64,000 bases of DNA from assembly GCA_947259295.1 (NCBI GenBank), contig CAMYMG010000049.1:1-64000 (forward strand). The letters are read 5' to 3'. The notes beneath the pieces are model-generated. The model was not told the DNA's origin, ran no database searches, and saw only the letters and a list, made by a program, of their open reading frames with translations. A program made the position numbers and the translations under genes. Numbering within the stretch: the stretch's first letter is position 1; every line of letters begins with the position of its first letter. Below, piece after piece: positions 49,537 to 58,149 of the stretch. This DNA comes from an uncultured Rhizobiaceae bacterium (GTDB lineage Bacteria; Pseudomonadota; Alphaproteobacteria; Rhizobiales; Rhizobiaceae).

Positions 49537-50328
49537 ATGCAGTTTGCCAGGATCGGCACGATAAACCTTCACTACCAGTTGATCGGCGCGCCGGCGGGAA
49601 AGCCCGTCATCGTCTTCGCCAATTCGCTGGGCACCGATTTCCGCATCTGGCGCGACGTCATCGTGCGGCTGGCCGGCGATTTCGCCATCGTCACCTACGA
49701 CATGCGCGGCCACGGCCTGTCCGATTCGGGCGGCCCGCATTCGACGATGGACGACCATGTCGCCGACCTCGCCGGCCTGCTCGATATGCTGGACACGCGC
49801 CAGGTCATCGTCTGCGGCCTGTCAGTCGGCGGGCTGGTGGCGCAGGGGCTCTATGCCGCGCGGCCGGACCTTGTACGCGCGCTGGTGCTCTGCGACACGG
49901 CACACAAGATCGGCAACGACGAGAGCTGGAACGCGCGCATCGATGCTATCAGCGCCGACGGCATTGCCTCGATCGCCGACGGCATCCTGGAGCGCTGGTT
50001 CACCCCGGCCTTCCGGGCCGATGGCAACGCCGCCTTCGCCGGCTACCGCAACATGCTGGTCCGCCAGACGGTCGAGGGCTACGTCGCGACCTGCGAGGCG
50101 ATCCGCGACGCCGATTTCACCGAGGCGGCCGGCCGAATCGCGGTGCCGGCGATCTGCATCGTCGGCGACCAGGACGGCGCAACGCCGCCCGATCTTGTGC
50201 TGTCGACGGCAAAGCTGATCCCCGGCTGCCGCTACGAGGTGATCAAGGATGCCGGACACATTCCCTGCGTCGAGCAGCCGGAAGCGCTGACCGAGATCAT
50301 CCGCGCCTTCGTAGCGCAGATCGGCTGA
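49537..50328 (+). CDS. pcaD: 3-oxoadipate enol-lactonase-like alpha/beta hydrolase
   Basis: The 263 aa alpha/beta hydrolase matches PcaD: opening with L-H-Y-Q-L-I-G, A-N-S-L-G-T-D near 28, nucleophile in G-L-S-V-G-G near 93, Asp in V-G-D-Q-D-G and His in A-G-H-I-P. PcaD hydrolyses 3-oxoadipate enol-lactone in the beta-ketoadipate pathway. No other pca genes are nearby, so the specific reaction is less certain than the fold. Confidence 0.82.
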   Translation: MQFARIGTINLHYQLIGAPAGKPVIVFANSLGTDFRIWRDVIVRLAGDFAIVTYDMRGHGLSDSGGPHSTMDDHVADLAGLLDMLDTRQVIVCGLSVGGLVAQGLYAARPDLVRALVLCDTAHKIGNDESWNARIDAISADGIASIADGILERWFTPAFRADGNAAFAGYRNMLVRQTVEGYVATCEAIRDADFTEAAGRIAVPAICIVGDQDGATPPDLVLSTAKLIPGCRYEVIKDAGHIPCVEQPEALTEIIRAFVAQIG

Positions 50329-50337
50329 CGGCCAACG

Positions 50338-51270
50338 CTAACCGGCAGCCAGACTGTCCGGGTCGATGTTCATCTGCCTGAGGCACCGTCTGACCGGGAA
50401 AACCCAGACCTCGTTGGCGTCCTCGATGCCGCCGAACAGGAGGCCGACCGCCATCAGGCCGGCGCCGGAGCGGCAGAACACCACGGCGCCGGAATGGCCC
50501 GGCCCGCAGCGGCCGACGGTCAGCCGGAGCTTGTGGAAGCCGGCGTAGTTGAGTCTATGGCCGTCGATGTCGATCTCCGCAGCCCCTGGCACGGAGCCAA
50601 GCCAGACCGCCTCGTGAACGAATTCCATGGCCACGTAGTAGAAGCGCCGGGCATCGTTGTTGGCGATCTCGCCGCAGCCGACGAGGCGAAGCTCGGTGCC
50701 GCGGAAACGCCCGGTCTCGATCACGCCGGTCGCGACATGCACGATTGCCGCGTCGCTGCGCACGATGCCGCCGAGCAGGTCGTCGATATCGGTGACGATG
50801 CCCTGCACGATCGGCCCGTTGGGCACTTCGACCCTGACCTCGCCGGGCTGCCGGCCGGGATCGGTGACAACATGGGCGTTGGTCAGGAACAGGTCGCGGT
50901 TGCCACGCCGGAAGACCAGGCCGACCGTCCCGTTTTCGTTGTCCGAACCAATGACGGCATTTCCGCCGCGCATGGCGAATCCGCGCGGCATGCCGCCGAG
51001 TTCGCAAACATCGGTCAGGATGCTGCGCTCGCGCGAGCCGTCGTCGTAGATCAGCGGCAATTCCCGCGGCACCGTTTCACCCGATGCGGGCGTTCCCTTC
51101 TCAGCCACGTAGAAGGTGATGCATGTTTCCGAAAGCTTTTCGCCCGCCCGGAACTTCTTCGAGACGCACACATGGTGCGCGCCGTAGCGCTGAGCGAGGT
51201 CCTGCTCCTCGTCCACGATGGTTCGCTCGACGGTGGCGTATTCGGGATGCCTGACGATGTCGGCGACCAT
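50338..51270 (-). CDS. Trypsin-fold serine-peptidase-like protein, unrecognised family
   Basis: The 310 aa protein has a trypsin-like core: F-L-T-N-A-H-V-V near residue 131 gives the His, S-D-A-A-I-V near 172 the Asp, and G-P-G-H-S-G-A-V-V near 260 the Ser. It has about 100 residues before the core and no signal peptide, so it probably acts in the cytoplasm unless carried by another route. It begins nine bases after the lipoprotein gene; the two form a pair. Substrate and role unknown. Confidence 0.75.
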   Translation of the reverse strand: MVADIVRHPEYATVERTIVDEEQDLAQRYGAHHVCVSKKFRAGEKLSETCITFYVAEKGTPASGETVPRELPLIYDDGSRERSILTDVCELGGMPRGFAMRGGNAVIGSDNENGTVGLVFRRGNRDLFLTNAHVVTDPGRQPGEVRVEVPNGPIVQGIVTDIDDLLGGIVRSDAAIVHVATGVIETGRFRGTELRLVGCGEIANNDARRFYYVAMEFVHEAVWLGSVPGAAEIDIDGHRLNYAGFHKLRLTVGRCGPGHSGAVVFCRSGAGLMAVGLLFGGIEDANEVWVFPVRRCLRQMNIDPDSLAAG

Positions 51271-51279
51271 TGCTGAAAC

Positions 51280-51891
51280 CTACCCTCTGACCGGTCCTGG
51301 GGTAATCTCGTCACCGCCCCTGCTTTCGCCCGGCTGGGCGGCTGTCCGGGGCTCCGCGATGACGGTGCGTGTCGCCGTCTTCACCTTCAGCAGGTTGGGC
51401 TCGACGAGCAGCGGCCGCAGGCCGACAAGGTTGCCCTCGTCGTCGAAGACGATGTCGTAGACCTGGAAGCGGTCCTTGATGCCGCCGGATGAAGAGCCTC
51501 CTTTCGTATCCGAGAAGCCCTTGGCATCGGGCAGCTTGTTGACCAGGGCGGTGAGCAGCTTGATGAACTCCGTCGAGTCCATGTCCGCCTTCACGGTCGT
51601 CAGAATGCCGTTCTGCATCGACGCTTCGAAATTGTTCTTCGCCAGGAACGCACCGAACCGCAACGCATAGGGGCGGTTGTAGTTGGGCACCATCTGCACC
51701 TGGACGTTCTCGCCGGTGACCACCAGAAGCGGCTTCACGTCATAGATCGGAATGCCGCTGATGCGTTCGCCGGGCTTCCTGGGGACCGCGGTGACATAAG
51801 CGCAGCCGGCCGTCAGGCAGGCCGCGACGAGCATCAGCGCCGCCGGCGCGAAACGAAAGCATGCACTTCCTGGAAAGCCCTTGCACCGCAT
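51280..51891 (-). CDS. Predicted lipoprotein of unknown function
   Basis: The 203 aa protein has a type II signal with lipobox L-T-A-G-C near residue 30, predicting a lipid-anchored, periplasm-facing protein. The mature part has V-P-N-Y-N-R-P-Y-A-L-R-F-G-A-F and a later Y-D-I-V-F-D-D-E-G-N-L-V-G block, neither recognised. The ATG at 51891 follows GGGGGA; a TTG four codons upstream is less likely. It lies directly before the trypsin-fold gene in the same direction. Confidence 0.75.
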   Translation of the reverse strand: MRCKGFPGSACFRFAPAALMLVAACLTAGCAYVTAVPRKPGERISGIPIYDVKPLLVVTGENVQVQMVPNYNRPYALRFGAFLAKNNFEASMQNGILTTVKADMDSTEFIKLLTALVNKLPDAKGFSDTKGGSSSGGIKDRFQVYDIVFDDEGNLVGLRPLLVEPNLLKVKTATRTVIAEPRTAAQPGESRGGDEITPGPVRG

Positions 51892-52068
51892 CGCATCCCC
51901 CAATGGAGCCGGACTGGGCGCATCATCCTCCGCGTCTTTTACGTTGTCAATCGTAGATTGTGGAAATTCAAATATGCAACCTGAGCGATTATTCAGGCTC
52001 GCAAGGAATCGCTCGCCGGGCCGTCACAGCCCGTCAAGAAACGCTCCGGAAATGATCGGTTAGGTTGC

Positions 52069-52305
52069 CTAAAAGGCTTTGAAGGTCAGCGTGGTGAGGG
52101 AGCGCACGATGCCCGGCACATTGGCGACATGCTCGTTGATGAACTTGCCGATGTCGTCCTCGTTGTCGACATAGATCTTCATCAGCAGGTCGTATTCCCC
52201 GCTGGTCGAATAGAGCTCCGAGACGATTTCGCGTTCGAACAGTGCGTGCGCAACCTCGTAGGTCTTGCCGGGCTGGCATTGCAACTGCACAAAAACCGCT
52301 CTCAT
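52069..52305 (-). CDS. Stand-alone Lrp/AsnC ligand-binding (RAM) domain protein
   Basis: The 78 aa protein is one alpha-beta RAM domain: F-V-Q-L-Q-C-Q-P-G-K-T near residue 5, S-G-E-Y-D-L-L-M-K near 35 and a final V-R-S-L-T-T-L-T-F. It lacks the DNA-binding helix-turn-helix of full Lrp proteins, so it is a small sensor or a modulator of such regulators. Similar stand-alone copies are common in alphaproteobacteria. Confidence 0.9.
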   Translation of the reverse strand: MRAVFVQLQCQPGKTYEVAHALFEREIVSELYSTSGEYDLLMKIYVDNEDDIGKFINEHVANVPGIVRSLTTLTFKAF

Positions 52306-52362
52306 TGCGTCATTCCCGTCAACTTTGATCTTCCGGACCGTCGCTTCATAAAGCCCGCGGCA

Positions 52363-53193
52363 TCATTGCGCCAGCAGGGTGCGCGTCAATGGATGGTCCG
52401 GATCGGCCAGCCCGTCAATGATCGTGAAGTGGTGGCGGTCCGGCTCGACCACGGTCGAGGTTGACGCGCCAAGGCCGATCCAGACATTCGACAAGAGGGC
52501 GTTCTGGCGGATGAACTCCGACCGTTCCGCGCCGCCGACCCAGCAGGTGATGCGCGCGCCGGCCATCGGCTCGAGCAGGGCCGGGCTCTCCGCCATCGCC
52601 TCGGCGTCGTCGATCTTGAGATCGGCGTTCATCGCCGTCTTCATCATCGGGCGCAGATCGTGCAGGCCGGAGATCGACACCGTATTGACGATGCGCCGCC
52701 GGACGGGCCCGCTCACCGGCGAGTTGGCGCAGATCATGCGCGAGGCGAGGTGGCCGCCCGCCGAATGGCCGGTCAGGTGGATCGGCCCGGCGATCATTTC
52801 GGCCGCATGGTCGATGGCCGCGCCGACCTCGTCAACGATGCCGCCGATGCGGATTTCGGGGCAGAGCGTGTAGGAGGGCATGGCCACCGCATAGCCGCTC
52901 TCGACAGCTCCGCGCGCCAGGTGGGCCCAGTAGGAATTGTCGAAGCGCAGCCAGTATCCGCCATGGATGAAGACGACGAGACCCTTGGGCTCGCCGGCGG
53001 GGAGGTAAAGGTCGAGCCGGTTGCGCGGGCGGTCGCCGTAGGAAAGGCCGAGCTTGGCTCGGCCGGCGCCTGCGAGTTCGTCGCGATAGGCCGCCGAGGG
53101 CGCGACCCAGGCCTCGGGCCAGCGATCGCCGCGCGGCACATTGGCACCGTTGGCGTAGGCGTCGTCCCAATCTGTGATCCGGTGATAGGTCAT
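52363..53193 (-). CDS. Alpha/beta hydrolase, kynurenine-formamidase-like esterase
   Basis: The 276 aa protein has the HSL-like oxyanion motif H-G-G-Y-W near residue 76, nucleophile G-H-S-A-G-G-H near 143-149, and a C-terminal acid/His region (D-R-H-H-F). Its N-terminus Y-H-R-I-T-D-W-D-D-A-Y-A-N resembles bacterial arylformamidase-like esterases. Substrate unproven. It is divergent from tdm, with starts 184 bases apart. Confidence 0.83.
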   Translation of the reverse strand: MTYHRITDWDDAYANGANVPRGDRWPEAWVAPSAAYRDELAGAGRAKLGLSYGDRPRNRLDLYLPAGEPKGLVVFIHGGYWLRFDNSYWAHLARGAVESGYAVAMPSYTLCPEIRIGGIVDEVGAAIDHAAEMIAGPIHLTGHSAGGHLASRMICANSPVSGPVRRRIVNTVSISGLHDLRPMMKTAMNADLKIDDAEAMAESPALLEPMAGARITCWVGGAERSEFIRQNALLSNVWIGLGASTSTVVEPDRHHFTIIDGLADPDHPLTRTLLAQ

Positions 53194-53286
53194 GGCCGCA
53201 CTTCCTCCGATGCCGTTTCATAACGGCCCGTGCACAAGAGGCAAGCTGTTTGACGCGTCGCATATGGTCCGTGAGGGAGGTCCGCC

Positions 53287-53315
53287 TTGCTCCCGCCGCA
53301 CCTGTCCGATATTCT
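53287..53315 (+). promoter_or_regulatory. Candidate promoter of tdm
   Basis: TTGCTC (53287-53292) and TATTCT (53310-53315) are 17 bases apart, about 60 bases before the tdm ATG at 53377. The stretch TGTCCGATAT spanning the -10 box resembles TGTCCGGTAT beside the tmm operator region, hinting at shared control. Consensus evidence only. Confidence 0.35.
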
Positions 53316-53376
53316 TCTGATGCAAATAATCTTCCGCGCAAGCAAATCGCCGCCGGCCGCCCACAGGGAACGAGCA

Positions 53377-55746
53377 ATGCTGCATCTGCCATATCCCGAC
53401 GTCCTTGCCGGGCCACCGAGGCCGAGCCGCATCATCCGTCCGGGCGGCGGCACCCTGGCGGCGGGCGTGGAGCGCCATGTCGTTCCGGGCGCCGGAGCGA
53501 TCCTGCTCGACCTCGAAGCCGGCGACACGGTCACGATTCTCAACAGCGAGGGCGGCCAGCGTGCCGAGCTCGTCGCCCTTGGCCGCGACGGACGCGCCGA
53601 TCCGGCGGTCCTCGGCGTCCAAGTTTCCGGCGAGCCGGCGGGCCTCAAGGCCATGATCGCCGCCGGCGACGAGAGCCTGCGCACCTTCCGCCGCAAGCTC
53701 GAACGGCGCAGCATCGACCTGTCGCAGGCCGTCGCGCTCAGCATCTTCGGCGCCGACACGCCGGCCGGCACCGAGCAGAGCTTCGTCGCACAGCGCGACG
53801 GCATGCTGATCGTTGCGGCACCCGGCGGCCCGATGGCGGTCGACGCGCATGACACGGCGACCCCGCTGGCGGTGACGCTGAAGCGCGCCAGACCGAAACT
53901 GGTGCACCGCTTCGAGCTGCCCGATCCGCTCGCCGACCCGCTGCTCGACCAGCGCATCAAGTCGGCGACGGCGCAGTCCTATTTCGTCAAGGCCGGCGAC
54001 TACATCCAGATCATCGACGTCGATGGCCGCCAGTGCACCGACTTCCAGTGCTTCTCGGCGCGCAAGCTCGACAAGGGCAGGGACCATCCGCTCGACGTGA
54101 CGACGACGCGCTCGCTGATGGGCTCGAGCTACCCGATGCCCGGCCTGCATTCGAAATACTACGACCAGGACATGGAGCCGCTCGTCGAGGTCGTGCAGGA
54201 CACCTGCGGCCGGCACGACGCCTTTGCGCTCGCCTGCGCGGCGAAATATTACGACGACATCGGCTATCCGGGCCACGTCAACTGCTCAGACAATTTCAAC
54301 CGGGCGCTGGCCGACAAGGGTGTCTCGCCCCGCGCCGGCTGGATGGCGATCAACTTCTTCTTCAACACCGCCATCGACGCGCAGGGGCTGGTCGTCTCCG
54401 ACGAGCCCTGGTCGCGGCCAGGCGACTACGTGCTGCTGAGGGCGCTCACCGACATCGTCTGCGTCTCCTCGGCCTGCCCGGACGACACCACGCCGGCCAA
54501 TGGCTGGGACCTCACCGACATCCATGTTCGCACCTATTCGGGCGAAGAAAAATTCTCTCGAGCCGTAGCGAAGCGCATGACCCCAGACGCTGAACCCGTA
54601 ATGACCCGCCAGACCGCCTTCCACGACAGCTTCGCCAAACACACGCGCAACTTCATCGAGTACAAGGGCTACTGGCTGGCCAACGCCTTCTCCAGGGCCG
54701 GGCCGATCGAGGAATACTGGGCCTGCCGCGAGAAGGCGGTGGTGATGGACCTGTCGCCGCTCCGCAAGTTCGAGGTCACCGGCCCGGACGCCGAGGCGCT
54801 GCTGCAATATGTGCTGACCCGCGATGTCAAGAAGCTCGGCGTCGGCCAGGTCGTCTATTCGGCGATGTGCTACGAGCATGGCGGCATGATCGACGACGGC
54901 ACGCTGCTGAGGCTCGGCCGCGACAATTTCCGCTGGATCGGCGGCGACGATTTCGGCGGCACCTGGCTGCGCGAGCAGGCGAAGAAGCTCGGCCTGACCG
55001 TCATGGTGCGCTCCTCGACCGACCAGATGCACAACATCGCCGTGCAGGGCCCGAACAGCCGCGAGATCCTGAAGGAGGTCGTCTGGACTTCGCCGGTGCA
55101 ACCCGCCATCGAGGAACTCGAATGGTTCCGCTTCGCCGTCGCCCGCATCGGCGACGCGCAGGGCGTGCCGATCGTCGTCTCGCGCACCGGCTATACGGGC
55201 GAGCTCGGTTACGAGATCTTCTGCCATCCGCGCGACGCGGCCGCCGTCTTCGACGCCGTCTGGGAAGCCGGCCAGAAGCACGGGCTGAAGCCGATGGGCA
55301 TGGCGGCCCTCGACATGGTGCGCATCGAGGCCGGCTTGATCTTTGCCGGCACCGAGTTCTCCGACCAGACCGATCCCTTCGAGGCCGGCATCGCCTTCAC
55401 CGTGCCGCTGAAATCCAAGACCGACGACTTCATCGGCCGCGACGCACTGATCCGGCGCAAGGAGAACCCGTCGCACAAGTTCGTCGGGCTGGAGATCGAT
55501 TCCAACGTCGATGTCGGCCATGGCGACTGCATCCATGTCGGCCGCGCCCAGATCGGCGTCGTCACCTCCTCGATGCGCTCGCCTCTCCTCGGCAAGAACA
55601 TCGCGCTCGCCCGCGTCGATGTCGTGCATTCGGCGCTCGATACCGAGGTCGAGATCGGCAAGCTCGACGGCCACCAGAAGCGGCTGCCAGCGCGCATCGT
55701 CGGCTTCCCGCACTACGATCCCAAGAAGACCCGCCCGCGCTCCTGA
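53377..55746 (+). CDS. tdm: Trimethylamine N-oxide demethylase Tdm (DUF1989-GcvT fusion)
   Basis: Tdm splits TMAO into dimethylamine and formaldehyde. The 789 aa protein has an N-terminal pair of DUF1989-type regions (about 20-170 and 190-390) and a C-terminal GcvT-like folate-binding domain (about 410-789), the architecture of Tdm in methylotrophic and marine alphaproteobacteria. Cys277, Cys303 and Cys367 lie in conserved DUF1989 blocks and are candidate zinc ligands. AGGGA precedes the ATG at 53377; the frame is open 30 codons further up without a start signal. The adjacent TMAO transporter and trimethylamine monooxygenase strongly support this over a plain aminomethyltransferase. Confidence 0.93.
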   Translation: MLHLPYPDVLAGPPRPSRIIRPGGGTLAAGVERHVVPGAGAILLDLEAGDTVTILNSEGGQRAELVALGRDGRADPAVLGVQVSGEPAGLKAMIAAGDESLRTFRRKLERRSIDLSQAVALSIFGADTPAGTEQSFVAQRDGMLIVAAPGGPMAVDAHDTATPLAVTLKRARPKLVHRFELPDPLADPLLDQRIKSATAQSYFVKAGDYIQIIDVDGRQCTDFQCFSARKLDKGRDHPLDVTTTRSLMGSSYPMPGLHSKYYDQDMEPLVEVVQDTCGRHDAFALACAAKYYDDIGYPGHVNCSDNFNRALADKGVSPRAGWMAINFFFNTAIDAQGLVVSDEPWSRPGDYVLLRALTDIVCVSSACPDDTTPANGWDLTDIHVRTYSGEEKFSRAVAKRMTPDAEPVMTRQTAFHDSFAKHTRNFIEYKGYWLANAFSRAGPIEEYWACREKAVVMDLSPLRKFEVTGPDAEALLQYVLTRDVKKLGVGQVVYSAMCYEHGGMIDDGTLLRLGRDNFRWIGGDDFGGTWLREQAKKLGLTVMVRSSTDQMHNIAVQGPNSREILKEVVWTSPVQPAIEELEWFRFAVARIGDAQGVPIVVSRTGYTGELGYEIFCHPRDAAAVFDAVWEAGQKHGLKPMGMAALDMVRIEAGLIFAGTEFSDQTDPFEAGIAFTVPLKSKTDDFIGRDALIRRKENPSHKFVGLEIDSNVDVGHGDCIHVGRAQIGVVTSSMRSPLLGKNIALARVDVVHSALDTEVEIGKLDGHQKRLPARIVGFPHYDPKKTRPRS

Positions 55747-55870
55747 CGGCACAGCACAAGCTCTGTGCACCGCCTGCCCGCCGCGCGGTCAGGCCGCTGC
55801 GGCTTTGTGCAGTTTTGCCCAGACTGTCACTTTGAACAGCAACGAAACCCGCAAAAGCGGGCTCGAGACC

Positions 55871-55908
55871 GCAATGACCATTGCGCACGGTCAATGTTGG
55901 TATATAAA
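55871..55908 (+). promoter_or_regulatory. Candidate promoter/operator of tmoX
   Basis: TTGCGC (55881-55886) and TATAAA (55903-55908), 16 bases apart, precede the tmoX ATG by about 108 bases. CAATG and CATTG flank AC at 55872-55883, overlapping the -35 box, and another CAATG follows at 55892. The same CAATG...CATTG inversion lies in the tmm-regulator gap. Evidence is pattern only. Confidence 0.4.
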
Positions 55909-56015
55909 TTTTCCTAGCATGAAAAATGCGTCGTGGCTCCGCCGCGGACGATGGCCCGGCAAGAGGCCCGCTAGGGGACTACCGACGACACGAGATCGTA
56001 CAATGGGAGTTAAGC

Positions 56016-56990
56016 ATGTCGATGAACAGTAAGTTTGCGCGCTTTGGGGCCGGGGCAGTAGCGCTCGCGGCAGCAAGCCTGTGGATGCCCTCCGCCTATG
56101 CCGAGGCGCCCGAATCCAACGACCCGATCAAGATCGCGCTGTTCGACTGGACCAGCGTCAACCTGAACGCCAAGATCATGGGCGGCATCCTCGAGAAGCT
56201 CGGCTACACCGTCGAATACCCGACCGCCGACTACCTCTCCAGCCTGACCACCGGCCTCACCAATGGCGACCTGACGCTCGCCATGGAATTCTGGGACACC
56301 ACCGCCGGCGAGGCCATGAAGGCGTCCGACGCCACCGGCCAGACCGAACGGCTCGGCCCCCTTGGCCCCAAGGCCAAGGAAGAGTGGTGGTATCCGGAAT
56401 ACATGAAGGAGAAGTGCCCGGGCCTGCCCAACTGGGAAGCCCTGAAGGACCCGGCCTGCGCCGAGGCCTTCTCGACGGCCGAGACGGCGCCCAAGGGCCG
56501 CTATCTCGGCGGACCGGTGACCTGGGAAGGCTTTGACGACGAGCGCGTCGAGGCACTCGACCTGCCCTTCACCGTCATCCATGCCGGCACCGACGGCGCG
56601 ATGTTCGCCGAGCTGGAATCGGCCTATCAGCGCAAGGCGCCGATCATGCTGTGGATCTATTCGCCGCACTGGGCGCCTGCCAAGTACAAGGGCGAGTGGG
56701 TCGAGTTCCCTGAATACTCGGCCGAGTGCTATGCCGATCCGAGCGTCGGCATCAACCCCGACAAGGCCTATGACTGCGGCAAGCCGTTCGGCGAAATCTA
56801 CAAATACGCCTGGGCCGGCATGAAGGACAAATGGCCGGTCGCCTACAATGTGGCGAAGAACTACACGCTGACCTCCGACGAACTCAACGCCATGAGCGGC
56901 GAGGTCGATCTCGACGGCAAGTCCGCCGAGGACGTGGCGGCTGAGTGGATCGCCGCCAACGAAGCCAAGTGGAAGGGCTGGGCCGAATAG
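56016..56990 (+). CDS. tmoX: TMAO-binding periplasmic protein TmoX
   Basis: Substrate-binding protein of the TMAO ABC importer. The 324 aa protein has a signal peptide ending A-Y-A near residue 29 and the OpuAC-type binding fold, with L-F-D-W-T-S-V-N near 42, M-E-F-W-D near 90 and W-I-Y-S-P-H-W near 215 supplying aromatic residues of the kind that cage quaternary or N-oxide amines. ATG 56016 follows GGGAG; ATG 56022 is an alternative. It stands between tdm and tmoV. A glycine-betaine or choline binder of the same fold is the alternative; context favours TMAO. Confidence 0.9.
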   Translation: MSMNSKFARFGAGAVALAAASLWMPSAYAEAPESNDPIKIALFDWTSVNLNAKIMGGILEKLGYTVEYPTADYLSSLTTGLTNGDLTLAMEFWDTTAGEAMKASDATGQTERLGPLGPKAKEEWWYPEYMKEKCPGLPNWEALKDPACAEAFSTAETAPKGRYLGGPVTWEGFDDERVEALDLPFTVIHAGTDGAMFAELESAYQRKAPIMLWIYSPHWAPAKYKGEWVEFPEYSAECYADPSVGINPDKAYDCGKPFGEIYKYAWAGMKDKWPVAYNVAKNYTLTSDELNAMSGEVDLDGKSAEDVAAEWIAANEAKWKGWAE

Positions 56991-57008
56991 GCGCTGCCCG
57001 ATGGACAA

Positions 57009-57039
57009 ACGGCCCCGTTCGGGTAACGATCGGGGCCGT
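57009..57039 (+). other. Hairpin between tmoX and tmoV
   Basis: ACGGCCCCG (57009-57017) pairs exactly with CGGGGCCGT (57031-57039) around a 13-base loop, 18 bases after the tmoX stop. Without a T-run it is not a standard terminator. Hairpins in this position commonly protect the binding-protein mRNA or reduce readthrough, giving more binding protein than ATPase; that role is inferred. Confidence 0.6.
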
Positions 57040-57072
57040 GATCCTGAGAACGTCACTCCTGAAGGACGATCG

Positions 57073-58149
57073 ATGAACACTGCCGTTGAGGTGGGGCACG
57101 TGCCTGCGAAGGACGCCCGGCCCGTCAAGCTCGCCTGCCGCAATGTCTGGAAGCTGTTCGGATCGGACGCCGAAAATTTCATCAAGAGCCGCGATGGCCG
57201 CGCCAGCGCGGACGAGCTGCAGCAGGCAGGCCTGGTGGGCGCCGCCCGCGCCGTCGATCTGGAGATCCGCGAGGGCGAGATCTTCATCATCATGGGCCTG
57301 TCCGGCTCCGGCAAGTCGACCCTGGTGCGCTGCATGTCGCGGCTGGTCGAGCCGACCTTCGGCAAGGTCGAGTTCGAGGGCAAGAACCTGCTGACGATCT
57401 CGGATGCCGAGCTGATCGAGCTGCGCCGCCACCGCATGGGCATGGTGTTCCAGAACTTTGCCCTGCTGCCGCATCTCAACGTGCTCGAAAACATCGCCTT
57501 CCCGCTCAGCGTCCAGGGCATGGACCGCGTCACCCGGGAAGCGCGGGCCCGCGAGGTGATCGACCTCGTCGGCCTCGGCGGGCGCGAGCATTTCTATCCG
57601 CGCGAACTGTCGGGCGGCCAGCAGCAGCGCGTCGGCATCGCCCGCAGCCTGGCGACCAAGCCCGAGATCTGGTTCCTCGACGAGCCCTTCTCGGCGCTCG
57701 ACCCGCTGATCCGCCGCGAGATGCAGGACGAGCTGATGCGGCTGCAGGCCGTTCTGCACAAGACCATCGTGTTCATCACCCATGATTTCGACGAGGCGAT
57801 CCGCCTCGCCGACCGCATCGCCATCATGAAGGACGGCGAGGTCATCCAGATCGGCACGCCGGAGGAACTGGTGGTCAACCCGGCGACGGACTATGTCGCC
57901 GAGTTCACGCGCGACGTGCAGCGCGCCAAGGTGATCTCCGCGCGCAGCCTCATGCGCCCCTGCGCCAGCGACGATCATGTGGACAGGGTGGCGCCCGAAG
58001 ACCGGATCTCGACCTTCTCGGCCAGGCTGATCTCGGCCGGCCGGCCGTTCGCCGTGGTCAACGGCACCGGCAAGCCGATCGGCGAGGTCACGCCCGACGC
58101 CGTCATCGACCTCCTCGCCGGCATCGACCGGCAAGGCGCGACGGTATGA
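57073..58149 (+). CDS. tmoV: TMAO ABC transporter ATP-binding protein TmoV
   Basis: ATPase of the TMAO importer, QAT (ProV/OpuAA-like) family. The 358 aa protein has Walker A G-L-S-G-S-G-K-S-T at 75-83, Q-loop V-F-Q-N-F-A-L near 125, signature L-S-G-G-Q-Q-Q-R at 179-186, Walker B F-L-D-E-P-F at 202-207 and H-loop T-H-D-F-D-E. Residues about 265-358 form a short CBS-like tail. The ATG at 57073 follows GAAGGA; the frame from 57001 would translate the hairpin and is rejected. It overlaps tmoW by four bases. Confidence 0.93.
   Translation: MNTAVEVGHVPAKDARPVKLACRNVWKLFGSDAENFIKSRDGRASADELQQAGLVGAARAVDLEIREGEIFIIMGLSGSGKSTLVRCMSRLVEPTFGKVEFEGKNLLTISDAELIELRRHRMGMVFQNFALLPHLNVLENIAFPLSVQGMDRVTREARAREVIDLVGLGGREHFYPRELSGGQQQRVGIARSLATKPEIWFLDEPFSALDPLIRREMQDELMRLQAVLHKTIVFITHDFDEAIRLADRIAIMKDGEVIQIGTPEELVVNPATDYVAEFTRDVQRAKVISARSLMRPCASDDHVDRVAPEDRISTFSARLISAGRPFAVVNGTGKPIGEVTPDAVIDLLAGIDRQGATV

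Noticed and set aside
49537-50328. Part of a beta-ketoadipate (pca) operon
   Set aside because: Only the lactonase-like gene is present; neighbours on both sides are unrelated, so no pathway is claimed.
53377-55746. Plain glycine-cleavage T protein or dimethylglycine dehydrogenase
   Set aside because: The N-terminal half is DUF1989-type and lacks an FAD-binding oxidoreductase domain; the DUF1989-GcvT order and the tmo/tmm neighbours fit Tdm.
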